Shown: positions 32,401 through 42,136 of the stretch, in pieces
Position numbering within the stretch: the first letter of the stretch is position 1
Layout: each line of letters starts with the position of its first letter
Assembly: GCA_037447605.1 (NCBI GenBank)
Contig: CM074819.1
Coordinates: 1,597,874-1,661,873 of the forward strand
DNA: 64,000 nucleotides
Origin: Zygnema circumcarinatum
Lineage: Eukaryota > Streptophyta > Zygnematophyceae > Zygnematales > Zygnemataceae
Reading direction: 5' to 3'
Notes under the pieces: generated by a model
Databases searched by the model: none
What the model saw: the letters and a program-made list of their open reading frames with translations, nothing else
What the model was told of the DNA's origin: nothing
Program-made: the position numbers and the translations under genes

Positions 32401-33870
32401 AAACTGAGAAGAAGAAAAATACCGTACATTACGAGACAAGCCATCGTGGAAGCCTAAATATATGCAGCATTTCAATACACATGAGTGCAGGTAAACTCAC
32501 GTGTGCGATGAGAGACAAAAGAGGCAGAACCACTGCCTGGAAGGAGACAATCATCGTATTGGTCCCTGCTTGAACTGATAAATGAGGCCCAGTCTTCACC
32601 GCCTCTTGACAAATAGATGCAATTTTTTGTCGACCGAATTTCTCATCAGATCCCAGCAGCAATACAAGCTCTGGGCACAAGGAATACCGCAAAAAGGCAC
32701 AAGCGGGGGGCAAGGGGGGGCGTCACTTTAGAAAGTGAAACATCGACAATGAATTGAATGGGAGAATGCTAGCAAAAATAAAGTAAGCACCATTGCAGTG
32801 GAAAGACTGCGAGGAGCAAGTCAAGCTAAGACTATTCAGCGCAAGATTTTGTTTGCAAATTTACCTGACATTTCACAACTGTGCATAGAAAATATGAACC
32901 TCCTCATCTGATGTTGATTAGGAAATGCGGCTGGAGAATCCAAATATATTCGAATATTTGGAACATCTGTGCTTCTCCGCTCTCCTCCGTGTCTCCCTCC
33001 CTCCCTTGAGCTATTCCCCATTGGTTCGTCTGCGTGAAAATTACTTCCCAGAAGATAATTAGGGAGAGGCAAGAAGAAGGAACAACCGCTAAAAGGTATT
33101 GCGATAGACCAATGTATCAAATAAGGAGTTTAAAATGAACGAAACGATACCATACTTTAGAATGTCTTATGATATAAATAGAATGTGATACTGTGAAGCA
33201 CTGCTGACTATCTGATCTGGCAGAATGAGGGCTCAGACCTATACTGGCTCAAGTTAAAAAGAAATGAGCTCAACCTCGGGCGATTCAGATTGATTGATGT
33301 TCAACACCACTTAAAATAAACAGCAATTGTTTTCATCAAAAAATTAGTGGATGTTCATCGCGATAGTGATAGGAAACGAGAATTCAAGTGAAAAAAAGGA
33401 TGGAATGCCCCTGTTCACGAACATACTTGAGGGGTCCGGAATGATGCAGTCACATCACATCACATCATCACATAACTTGACCTTGTATACAGCCGGGCAT
33501 GCCTCGTATTCACATTAACGAAATGAAAAATATATACACAAAAAAACTTAAAAAAAGGTATGATTCGCCAAAAAAAATGGAATCAATCATATGCCAGTTG
33601 GTAACAGATTGCGAATTGCGATGTCGCCAAGTTATCTCATACTCAAAGGGCACCAATTCTCCAAACCCTGAAATCCTGAAAACCCTGATCCTTCAAGGCC
33701 TGAACATCACCTTCTGGTCTCCCAAAGCCTCTCCCTCTCCCACGCCCCCTCCCTCTCCATCCTCCTCTCTCGCCTCTCCCGCCTCTCCTTCCTCTCCCTC
33801 TTCCAGGTCCGCCAAAGCCGCTGGAGCTTTCACCTGAATCCCTTCCGTAAACCTCCCAGCCTCCTCCCAT
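22825..33870 (-). CDS. ZNFX1-like SF1 helicase with NFX1 and RZ zinc fingers
   Basis: About 19 exons, all but one junction closing in phase: 33870-33684(?), 33029-32865, 32670-32501, 32024-31490, 31252-31152, 30960-30509, 30399-29917, 29791-29578, 29262-29080, 28900-28804(?), 28560-28312, 28157-27847, 27579-27362, 27153-26517, 26265-26129, 25897-25666, 25424-25200, 25064-23351, 23223-22825. This gives about 2,235 aa. Proposed order: RGG-rich N-terminus, helical N-terminal region, UPF1-like SF1 helicase, NFX1-type zinc fingers (many CGH.C repeats), acidic linker, helical segment, RZ finger (HWYRCPNGHTYAIGDCGG...CPECGAVVGG). Helicase motifs are intact: LIQGPPGTGK (I), VVVVEEAAE (II), LIGDHRQLRP (III), TQRRMRP (IV), DNFQGEES (V) and NRINVLLSRARHGMYLVG (VI). 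ZNFX1 proteins act in RNA surveillance and antiviral or small-RNA inheritance pathways in animals and fungi; their plant role is not settled. Weak points are the first exon (RGG, weak gtttt donor) and the 28804/28560 junction, whose phases do not match. Confidence 0.88.
28731..28781. repeat. CT microsatellite in a ZNFX1-like intron
   Basis: Perfect (CT)n of about 50 bp between exons 28900-28804 and 28560-28312. A second purine tract (GA) at 29340-29550 fills most of the intron between exons 29791-29578 and 29262-29080. Confidence 0.9.
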
Positions 33871-35377
33871 ATCAGAGAACCTTCCTCAATATTATCCTAT
33901 CCTCGCTCTCCTCCTTCCCTCTCTCCCTCCTCGTTCCTCCACACTCCTCCTCCTTCCTCCTCTCTCCCTCTCTCTCGCCCACCCTCGCCCTCTCTCCAAT
34001 CAGAATGAGACAAGCGCACTCCCAACTCCTGCTTTCAAGACGTGCTGGCTCTACTCTCCTCACTCAGGCCTCTCCCTTCATCCCCTATCCTAGCAGCAAT
34101 GCTCAGCTCCTCCCTCTCCTTCCATCCCCTATCCTAGCAGCAATGCTCAGCTCTCCTCTCTCTCCCTCCCCCTCTCTCGCCCCTGCAGGAAGACGCAGCC
34201 ATGCAAGATGTCAAAACTCCTGCAGCCCATGCTCCATTTGGACCCCATATCAGCCGACCACCATCTAATGGCGGTCTGCCACGTGTACAATATGTAGACG
34301 TGGCGCGTCCACATTGGATCTTGCTCCCAAGGTTGCAAACTCAAATCTCTCGACTTTGCCTACGTGGCATTCCAGCACGTTTCTAACACATGCCGACACG
34401 TGCTATACGCAATATCTAGACTGCCATGTCATCAAATTTTTTCAAAGTGAGTGACACGTCAACATAAAGGCAGCCAATCAGCGCGCGATTTACAGTCACG
34501 TGGACGCCACGACGATTCTTGGCCAGAGCCGAACAGGATGCGGACGTGCTGGGTCTCTATTGAAGGTCGAGCGCAGCCAATGACGGCTTGCAACTTTGGC
34601 AGATTTGCCTACGTGGCATTCCGTGATTGGCCGAATCTGCCTCGAGTCCCGCCGTCCCCCCTTGGCCCAATACGCCTTTTGGAGGCCCTTTTTCTTCTGC
34701 AGGTTTGCAGGCGCCAAGCGTACGGACACCCTCTGATTGGTCCAATTTCTCGGTTTGGTCAAACTGAGGCCGAAAAGTTTGCAACCGCCGAAATGCGGTT
34801 TTTCAATTTAGGGCAGCATCAGTTTGACACCAAAATAAGTACAGTACTTTGGTACAAAATCAATCCTCATGCAGAGTACTCCTTCTATGTTCAGTCGATC
34901 GCGGTCGTGCGAGTCGCTTGAATATAGGGAACTAAGCGATTCCATGGTTCCCTTAACTTTATGAAGGGTCCTGTCTGGAAGTGGGTCGCTTTCGCCACGT
35001 ACAATTTGAAACTTTATCGAATGTAGCATTACGATATTCTTTTCTTGAACTCGGACTCTTGGGAGAAACCAAATGTGACATTATCAGGTGTGTTATTTAC
35101 TTTATCGAGGGTGTAATGTTAGAATATACCAAGCAGGTCCTTTACTTTCTGGAGGGCCGGTTTTCTCGTGCTATGAATTGACTCAAATCACGGATTTCCG
35201 CTCTAAAATGAAAACCCAGAAGCTAAAAGTTAGAAGAAACCAAACATAAGGAAAAAAAAAACGATGAAAAAAGGTAAAAAAAACCCTCCGGAATTTGACT
35301 TTTTATTGCAATTTTCCACTTATCCCACCACCTCACAAAATGGGCAGCCCCTAAAGAAGGCAAAGGAAAGAGCCCTT
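33871..35377. promoter_or_regulatory. Intergenic region with G-box/ACGTGGC cluster
   Basis: Upstream of the ZNFX1-like gene, ACGT-core boxes lie near 34279 (CCACGTGT), 34298 (GACGTGGCG), 34360 (CTACGTGGCATTCC), 34395 (ACACGTGC), 34494 (TCACGTGGAC) and 34608 (CTACGTGGCATTCC again). From about 34935 to 35165 three diverged units share a CTTTACTTTxTxGAGGG core. A CT tract lies at 33890-33990, and a 55-bp repeat (CATCCCCTATCCTAGCAGCAATG) occurs at 34079 and 34127. No gene was recognised here. Confidence 0.45.
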
Positions 35378-38365
35378 TCATGTCCTCTGCCGGGCCCTCT
35401 CTATGAGCGGCCGGAGGTGCTTCTTCTCCGCCAAAATTTTGAGGAAGTTGAAGAGGAAGGGGATGTAGTTGTGCTTCCGCCGAATGTTCTCCGTCCGCCA
35501 CTTCTTGTACTTCTCCTCCTCCGCCGCAATGTGCTCTGGAAAATCGCAGAAAGACCCCATCTCTACTTGAGTTCACCTATGGCCGATCGATCTATGGTCA
35601 TGCTTTACAGTTATGTTGCTTTCGGATCTTCCAGAACTTAACAGATCTCTAAGAATTAACGAAAGTGAGCCTTGCAAGTCTGTTTAAGGTAAGGCTAAAG
35701 TTAAAATTAGTTTAGGTTAGTTAGATTAGTTAAGTCTAAACTAAACTAGACTAAGCTTAGGTTAGTTTGTAGTACCGCCCTAAAGTCCCTATCTTGTTCA
35801 TTCTTCCAGAACTCCACCACCCTCATCCCTACTCCCTCTCTCCCACCTCTCTCCCACCTCTCTCCCACCTCTCTCCCACCTCTCTCCCACCTCTCTCCCA
35901 CCTCTCTCCCACCTCTCTCCCACCTCGCTCACACCTCTCTCCCACCTCTCGCCCACCTCTCGCCCACCTTTCTCCCACCTCTCTCCCACCTCTCTCCCAC
36001 CTCTCTCCCACCTCTCTCCCACCTCTCTCCCACCTCCCTCCCACCTCTCTCCCACTTCCCATGCCAACAAACTTCCCACCTGTCAGAGTGGCAATCTGAG
36101 CCTCCACATGAGCAATGTCCTCCCGAATAGCCGCCCCGGCTGCTCCCGTTCCCGAGTCCACATCCATGGCTGCCTCCCCTTGGTTCAACCCTCCTGATCC
36201 AATCACCTTCTCCAACCGACTTTGCAGCTGCGCTCTAAGACCCTCAAACTTCGCCAACTGCTCCTCCATAACCTCCTTTCTGTTGCGGACAATAGCCATA
36301 AGGTTGAACCTAATCTCGCTCTGCGAATACTTTTCAATCCTTTCTTGAATGACTGGCTGAACCTTTTTCAGCCAATCAAGGGGGTCCTTTCCACAGTCTC
36401 CCAAACTGATGGGTCCCTCCTTTAGCCCATCAAGCTCGTAAAGGACCCCATTGACAGGCAAGTAGCTGATGAAGTGGTAGACATCATCATCCTTCTCTCC
36501 CTGCTTTGTTTCCTCCGCTACAATTGCTTCCGGTCGAGCAAAACTGTTATGAGCTGTTCGAATTGCTTCACTGTTATTGATCGCAAGCCCCCTCAGCTCT
36601 GGAGAAAAATCTTTGGTGAACTCTCGCAGAGCATTCAGCTCCGGACCGATTTCAATTTGCTGACAATTCATTAGGATGGAGAGAATGGCTTGCGTAGCGC
36701 ATGCATTGTTTATTACCTGAACAGAAAAAGCAGGACAGCAGATACTTTCTTAATTATGTGCAATCACTTCCATGGAGTTCGCATGCGAAACTTAATCCGT
36801 TTTTTCTACGGATATCTACTTCTGCAGTTACTGTGATAGAACTGCAGTTGAGCTGATGGTTAAACTGCATACAGACCTGACTTGCAAAGAAAAGGCCACT
36901 GCTGCTGAAGTCCTTAAGAACAGGACGAGTGTCGGTTTCACCGGGACGCCACTTGAATAAGAATACAAGGCCATAGACAGGGCTGCACACAAACAGGTGA
37001 AACAGACTTGGCATAAGTGCAAAGAGGAAAACTAAGAAGCTCCAAAGGCTGCATCATTTAGCTCTCCTCTTTCTCTGAGCCCTTCTGCGTGTCTTTTTCA
37101 GCATCTGCTGTTAATCTGGCCGAATTCGTGTTTATGATGATAGTTGTTACCAATTGGAAAGCTACTCCATATGCAAACTATCACTAAACATGAGGTTACC
37201 TGTTTTGAGGATTACCTGAGCTGCTCCAACATATCCAGGTCTAAACTGTAGAGCTCCTCCACCTGTAATCTCACAATACAGGTAACCTCATGCATTGGAC
37301 TGCTGATTCTCACAGAACAGAAGAGCAAGAAGCTTCACATGTTTGGCAAGCACAGGCAAGATGTTGTTTCCTGTGCAACAAAAGTTGGCGTTTTTTTAGT
37401 GAATGACATTCAGCATTCAGAAAGCTGCACGATGAATATTTATGAGGGTCTCCTCTACAATGGATTTTCCATACAAGAATTGGAGAGACAACGGGGTACC
37501 TGAACTCCTTTCACTTGCATTTGCTGAATCAATTCCGTAAAGACACCTGCAAATTGGGTTAAAGAGAATTCCATCAATTCTTTAACTAAACACAAGAATC
37601 CCAATATTGAAGGGCCAAACAAAAATATTGGCATGTGTGCATGCGCTAGTTGGGCCATAGATGTGATTATTTAGTGAAAGAGGAAAGAAATTCCTCTTAG
37701 ATTTCCCCAGTATAAAAAATAGGGGCATTCTTCTACACCAGGCTCAATTGCATTGAAGAAGTAGACTCCAAAAAACAAGGATTGCTTCAGAATGCCTAAA
37801 CCTAAACTGCTTTTAAAATTGGTCTTCAGAAATAAAGAATAACCCGTTCAATCCAAATGTATGCGCCCTAAAATTGACAAACAGCCCTCTGTTTGATATT
37901 GGAACATTTCAGAGGCTGTCATTGAAAACCATTACAGGAAAAGCAGTTCTTTAAACTCCAAAGGAATGAAAGAAGGCGATGAACTCTTTCTGTCAAATTT
38001 TCCAACGAATTTGAACCATTGATTTGTATTTTCGATAATAATATGCGTAATATCTTAATTATTTTTGAAATTGCAGGTAAAGGGAGCAAATTATCGCACA
38101 TACTACACATCCGAATGTTGGAATAAAAGAAGCGGGAGAGGGAATAGAGGAGAGGGAGTGAGATTTTGTGGAACGGGAGAAAGCGAAAGCAAGAGAGGAA
38201 GGAGGTCTAAACGAGAGGAAAAATGAGAAAGTGCAGCGAGGGGTAGAGAGAGAGAGAGCGCGAGAGAGAGAGTAAGAGAGAAAGAGAGAAAGAGAAAAAA
38301 AATAGACAGAGAGAGGGAGAGAGAGAGAGCTTACCAGGGTCCGACTCGATAGTACACCAAGACAT
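35378..38365 (-). CDS. UCH37: Ubiquitin C-terminal hydrolase UCH37/UCHL5 family
   Basis: Six exons close in phase to 341 aa: 38365-38335, 37546-37500, 37262-37216, 36982-36877, 36716-36080, 35535-35378. The start [11 protein letters not shown] is the classic UCH37 N-terminus. The UCH catalytic domain spans about residues 1-230: [37 protein letters not shown], then [20 protein letters not shown] with the oxyanion Gln and catalytic Cys. The catalytic His follows in [10 protein letters not shown] and the Asp in LYELDGL. The C-terminal ULD helix, [20 protein letters not shown], is the module that binds the proteasome receptor ADRM1/RPN13 or INO80 in this family. The enzyme trims ubiquitin from proteasome-bound substrates. 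All catalytic residues are present and the length is close to the animal enzyme (about 330 aa). The last intron carries an 11-bp minisatellite. The gene is divergent from GET2, with 499 bp between start codons. Confidence 0.95.
35838..36058. repeat. 11-bp minisatellite CCCACCTCTCT in the UCH37 intron
   Basis: About twenty near-perfect copies of CCCACCTCTCT sit in the last UCH37 intron (35536-36079), immediately 3' of the donor at 36079. Variants include CCCACCTCGCT and CCCACCTTTCT. Because 11 is not a multiple of 3, all frames through it stay open, so the long translated frame is spurious. Confidence 0.95.
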
Positions 38366-38864
38366 GGCTGCCGCAGCTTCCTTCTCTCCCTCCTCTCCAC
38401 TCCTCTCTATCCCTTTCAGCAAAGTATCCCCATAGTTCCTCCTCACTCGTTGCCAGCGATCCACCTTTACTTGATCAACCGATGACGTGGATCCACACTC
38501 CTCCGCCGTCACAAACGTTGACCTTCCGCACGTTGATTCCGCCAAAAGCACCGGTGATCCTGGGCGTACTTCAGCGATCTACCTCACCATCACCCAGATG
38601 AACCAGATCCACATCGTTTTAACCCTTTTTCCTGGTGGATCCAACTTCGAAATGTAGATCTCTTTCCAAGGTTCAGTCCCAGTCCCTAGTATGGTTCGTC
38701 GAACGCAAACCAATCACAGGTCGCCACTTCATCAAAATGAACACGTGGCAGTCCATGATTGGCCTACACTCAACACTAATTGAATGGTACCTTTGGAGAT
38801 CAGAGGAAGAGACCCTTTCTTCCTGCTGAAAGGAGCTTCTCCTACTTCTTGAGGGAAGGAATCC
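38366..38864. promoter_or_regulatory. Shared promoter of the divergent UCH37-GET2 pair
   Basis: Only 499 bp separate the two divergent start codons (38365 minus, 38865 plus). The interval contains GATGACGTGGATCC near 38482 and ACACGTGGCAG near 38741, both ACGT-core boxes. No TATA box at a convincing distance from either start was seen. Bidirectional use is inferred from layout. Confidence 0.5.
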
Positions 38865-40659
38865 ATGGCGGAAGGAAAGGAGGAGGAGGAGCCTGTGCAG
38901 GGGTCTCCCGGATCCTCAAAGCGCCATGAATCTGACGCGGGGAAGGAGGAGAGAGCCGCAAGAAGGCGGCGCATACTTGAGCGCGGCTCGCAGCGTCTCG
39001 CTTACATTACAGGGGAGGTGGCGGCTCTCCCTGCAGGTTAGAGCGGGTTTTCTTATTAATTTTCTTTTCTGGATTCTGAGTCGCCTTAAGTTTTTATGTA
39101 ATCGGTGGGGTTTTTTTTTCATAATTTTTTGGGTTTCTCGGTTTTTAGGGTTTGTTTGGATGAGGGCATTAGGGGTCAGCCAAATTAGGGTTTGCAGGAG
39201 CTGGGGAGACTTGCTCGGAGGATTTCGTCTGTGGGATAATTTTTAACTTAAATTGATAGGGTGTGCATGAATTATTGTTGTTCTTATCAATATTAGTTTT
39301 CTCTTGTTATTCGTATTGGTATTATTCTCGTCACTCTTTTCCTGGTACATTGATGCGTACAACCACATTTTTATACTTGAGAGGAGGACTCTTTCAGGCC
39401 ACTTGAAACTTGTTGGGTTTGTTATGGTCTAGGATTCGCCCTCTAGCGGTCATTTGTATACATAAATTCATGATGAAACTTTACTTTCTCTTTGACATCT
39501 GCTTTCGCCTGCATTAATTGAGATGGGTCACAAACTATATAGTAAGTGAAAAGAAATGCCTTGCTCCTCTTGGCTTCTCGTCCTTCTCTTGCTGATGATT
39601 TTATCTATTGTGGCTTAGTGTTGTTCTTGCTGATGGACTTTTTTTTCCTTCTTGTCTGCAGGAGGGCAAACTTCGCCAGCATTAACTCCCAGCAAGGAGC
39701 CATCCCCTTCTAACTTCTCTCCTGGGTTTCAAACTTTTTCCCCAGGAAGCTCAAGCCCTCCATTCTTAACTCCCCCTTCAAGCTCTCGCTCGGCAAGACA
39801 TGTTGCTCAAAATGCAGAGACTTTAGGGGTCGATTTGGGAATACAAGGTGAGGTTAGAGAGGGAGGACAAGGGGAAGGAATCTCGTCAAGAGTTAACACA
39901 ACTCCCCTCTCATCTAGTTTTCAACAAAGCGTCAGTCCGACACATTCATTTGAAAATAGCCCTCCATTGGCCAACTTGCTTGGTGAATTCCGATCTGCGA
40001 AGCGTCTTTTTGCAAATGAGTTGCAGACGCAGAGTTCAAGGAGTGTACAGGCATTGCGGAGTGAAGCACCACCAAGGAAAAGCATGGAGACTCCCTTGCA
40101 GGATCGCCAAGGTGAAGGAAGGAGGAAGGTGATATTGGGAAGTATTGCAGAGGCCTTTGAAGTTCCTGCTATCAACAAAGCAGTTGATGCCACTGAAGGC
40201 ATACGAATCTTCCTCTCTGTTCTTGTGGCACTGATATCCTTAGCCCAGCTGCTGTCTGCTACCTGCGATTTGCCGGGTTCTCACATTTTCCGCCTACTAG
40301 TCAACCCTTTCCCTCTCCTCTCTGTGCTGCTAACCAGCTTCGCAGTAGTGATGGGTATGCTGTTTGTGAAATACCAGTTCAAAAAACCCATCACCCCATC
40401 ACCTCCATATTCCAGCAGTATTCCTCTTCAAGCAGGTGGGCTGAAGGAGAGGATAGGGTCTGATTTCAGCTCAGAAGATGACGACCCGGTGAAAGCACTT
40501 GAGGGCCTTTTGGAGAAGCTTCAAGGGACGATGGGGCGGGGCATGCTGATGCTCAAGGTCTCGCGGAGCCTCATGGTAGACGTGTGCTTCTATGTGGTGG
40601 CAGTGGGGTGCGGGAAGTCCCTAATGGATTGGTTGGCGCCACACTGCGTTTCACAATGA
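38865..40659 (+). CDS. GET2: GET2/CAML-type receptor of the GET pathway
   Basis: Two exons, 38865-39036 and 39662-40659, join in phase 1 (GCA G^gttaga ... gcag^GA GGG) to give 389 aa. Residues 33-50, RRRRILERGSQRLAYITG, match the cytosolic basic motif by which GET2/CAML receptors bind the GET3 ATPase. A long Ser/Pro-rich linker follows. Near the C-terminus are three hydrophobic segments: IFLSVLVALISLAQLL, then LLVNPFPLLSVLLTSFAVVM, then LMVDVCFYVVAVG. In the family this receptor works with GET1 in the ER membrane to insert tail-anchored proteins. The basic motif plus three C-terminal membrane helices is diagnostic; plant GET2 is otherwise poorly conserved, which fits the divergent linker. The start was chosen because it is the first ATG in frame, right after the divergent promoter. 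The intron holds telobox-like TTTTAGGGTTTG near 39145. Confidence 0.9.
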
Positions 40660-42136
40660 AAGGGTTCAGGATGGCGTCCCGGTGTGAAGGGTTTGGCGAA
40701 GTGCATGGTCCCTTGTTGGTCATGAAAACATGGTTTCCTTGCAAACATTGGCAATGGTGGCTGCAGGGAAGCGAGAGGGGGAGGGAGAGGAGGAGGGGGG
40801 AGAAAAGGGGCGAGGTAGGAAGGGGGGAGAGAGGGGAGAGAGGGGAGAGAATGGAGAGGGGGTGGGAAGAGGGGTTTTTTCATTGTGGAACAGAACGATG
40901 AGGGATTCTCTTAGATACAGCTATGCATAGGTCAACATGAACAGCACAAATGTAAACATGAAAAAGAACAACATGAATGTGAACACGAACAATATGAACA
41001 TGAATGGCAGGAACATTACCATGTTTAACATTAGCTTGAACAACATGACATGAACATGAACCATGAACACCAAAAGCAGGAACCTGAAACCTGATGTGCA
41101 TGAAGTCAGGAGAGGGCCCTCGTTGGTAAGACCTAGAAATGGGAGACCTTCATGACAAATGATTACCACGTGTTGTAAGTCTACTGCTATTGCTGAGGAA
41201 TAGTAAAAAAAACCGACTCGAAAAAAGAACCATCAATGGATCACTACCAAGCAGACCAACATTCACATGTCGCACATGAATCCGCTCCATGGAAGCCGGT
41301 CAATGATGTGGCAGCCACGTGGGCGCCCGGTCAGCAAAGCGAGCCTTCATGGAACCCGAAAACGCGTCGCATACGACGGCGAAACTGTCCATGGAACCGC
41401 GGCCTGAGCGGGCCGAGGCGGCTGTATGTTCGTGCGGACGCTACTGTCAACTGACGCATAGATCCGCCACAAGCCAAATTGTTCAACTCTTAATTCGGGC
41501 CGCAACACGACAAACCTCCCCCGAAACGTTCTAGAAAGTTCCATGGACGGTCGTACGATACTGACCGTTGACTTTTGGTCAGAAAGAGACAAACAAGGCT
41601 GCCGTGCAAGATTCATCAAGATTCACTCGTCCCCTTTGAGGATATTTTGAAATATCCACCGACAACAGGTTGAATCCACCGACATTGTGACAGGCTCCAA
41701 CAGAATCCACCGATATTGAAAAATAACCACCGACATTGTGACCGAATTCACCGTCATTCTAAAAGATTTACCGACATTTGAAAAGATCAACCGACATTTG
41801 TCAAGATCCACCGACATTTTTTGAGGGTCTACCGACATTTACCAGCTCCTTTGAAAGATCCACCGACATCATTTGAGGTCTACCGACATTTCAACAACTT
41901 TTTGGAGGTGTCGTACTGAACCGGCCACGCCGGCCGGTCCCGTAATCGACAAATTAGATGCCGTTTACAGCAGCGGGGCTACTGACCAAACCGCTAACCG
42001 TCATAACGGCTGAGGCCAACCGCTTCCCGCCGGCCGTTAGTCCCGGTTTTACCTATATTTCCCGGGGACCCTTTTTCTTGGGCAGCCGAACTCGAGGGCG
42101 GCTCAAGGGAAGGGAGGCGAAATTTCTTCATTCGTG
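40660..42136. other. Intergenic region with AACATGAA and ACCGACATT repeats
   Basis: A GA-rich patch (40767-40870) is followed by loose AACATGAAC units (40930-41060). An ACGTGGGCG box lies near 41316. Then at about 41640-41895 some twelve spaced copies of CCACCGACATT-like units occur. No coding signal was seen. Confidence 0.6.
41640..41895. repeat. Spaced array of TCCACCGACATT units
   Basis: Twelve or so copies of (T/A)(C/A)CACCGACATT, with TACCGACATT and ACCGATATT variants, recur every 18-30 bp with unrelated or weakly related spacers (AAAAGAT, TTGTGAC, TTTGAGG). The irregular spacing rules out a CRISPR array. The block lies about 250-500 bp upstream of the RING gene start, so a clustered binding site is possible but unproven. 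Confidence 0.75.

Noticed and set aside
35829-36079. Extension of UCH37 by a [11 protein letters not shown] repeat domain
   Set aside because: This is the 11-bp minisatellite read through in an intron; the donor at 36079 joins in phase to the ULD exon, as expected for the family.
41640-41895. CRISPR-like spaced repeats
   Set aside because: The units are short and variable with irregular spacers, and the DNA is plant nuclear.
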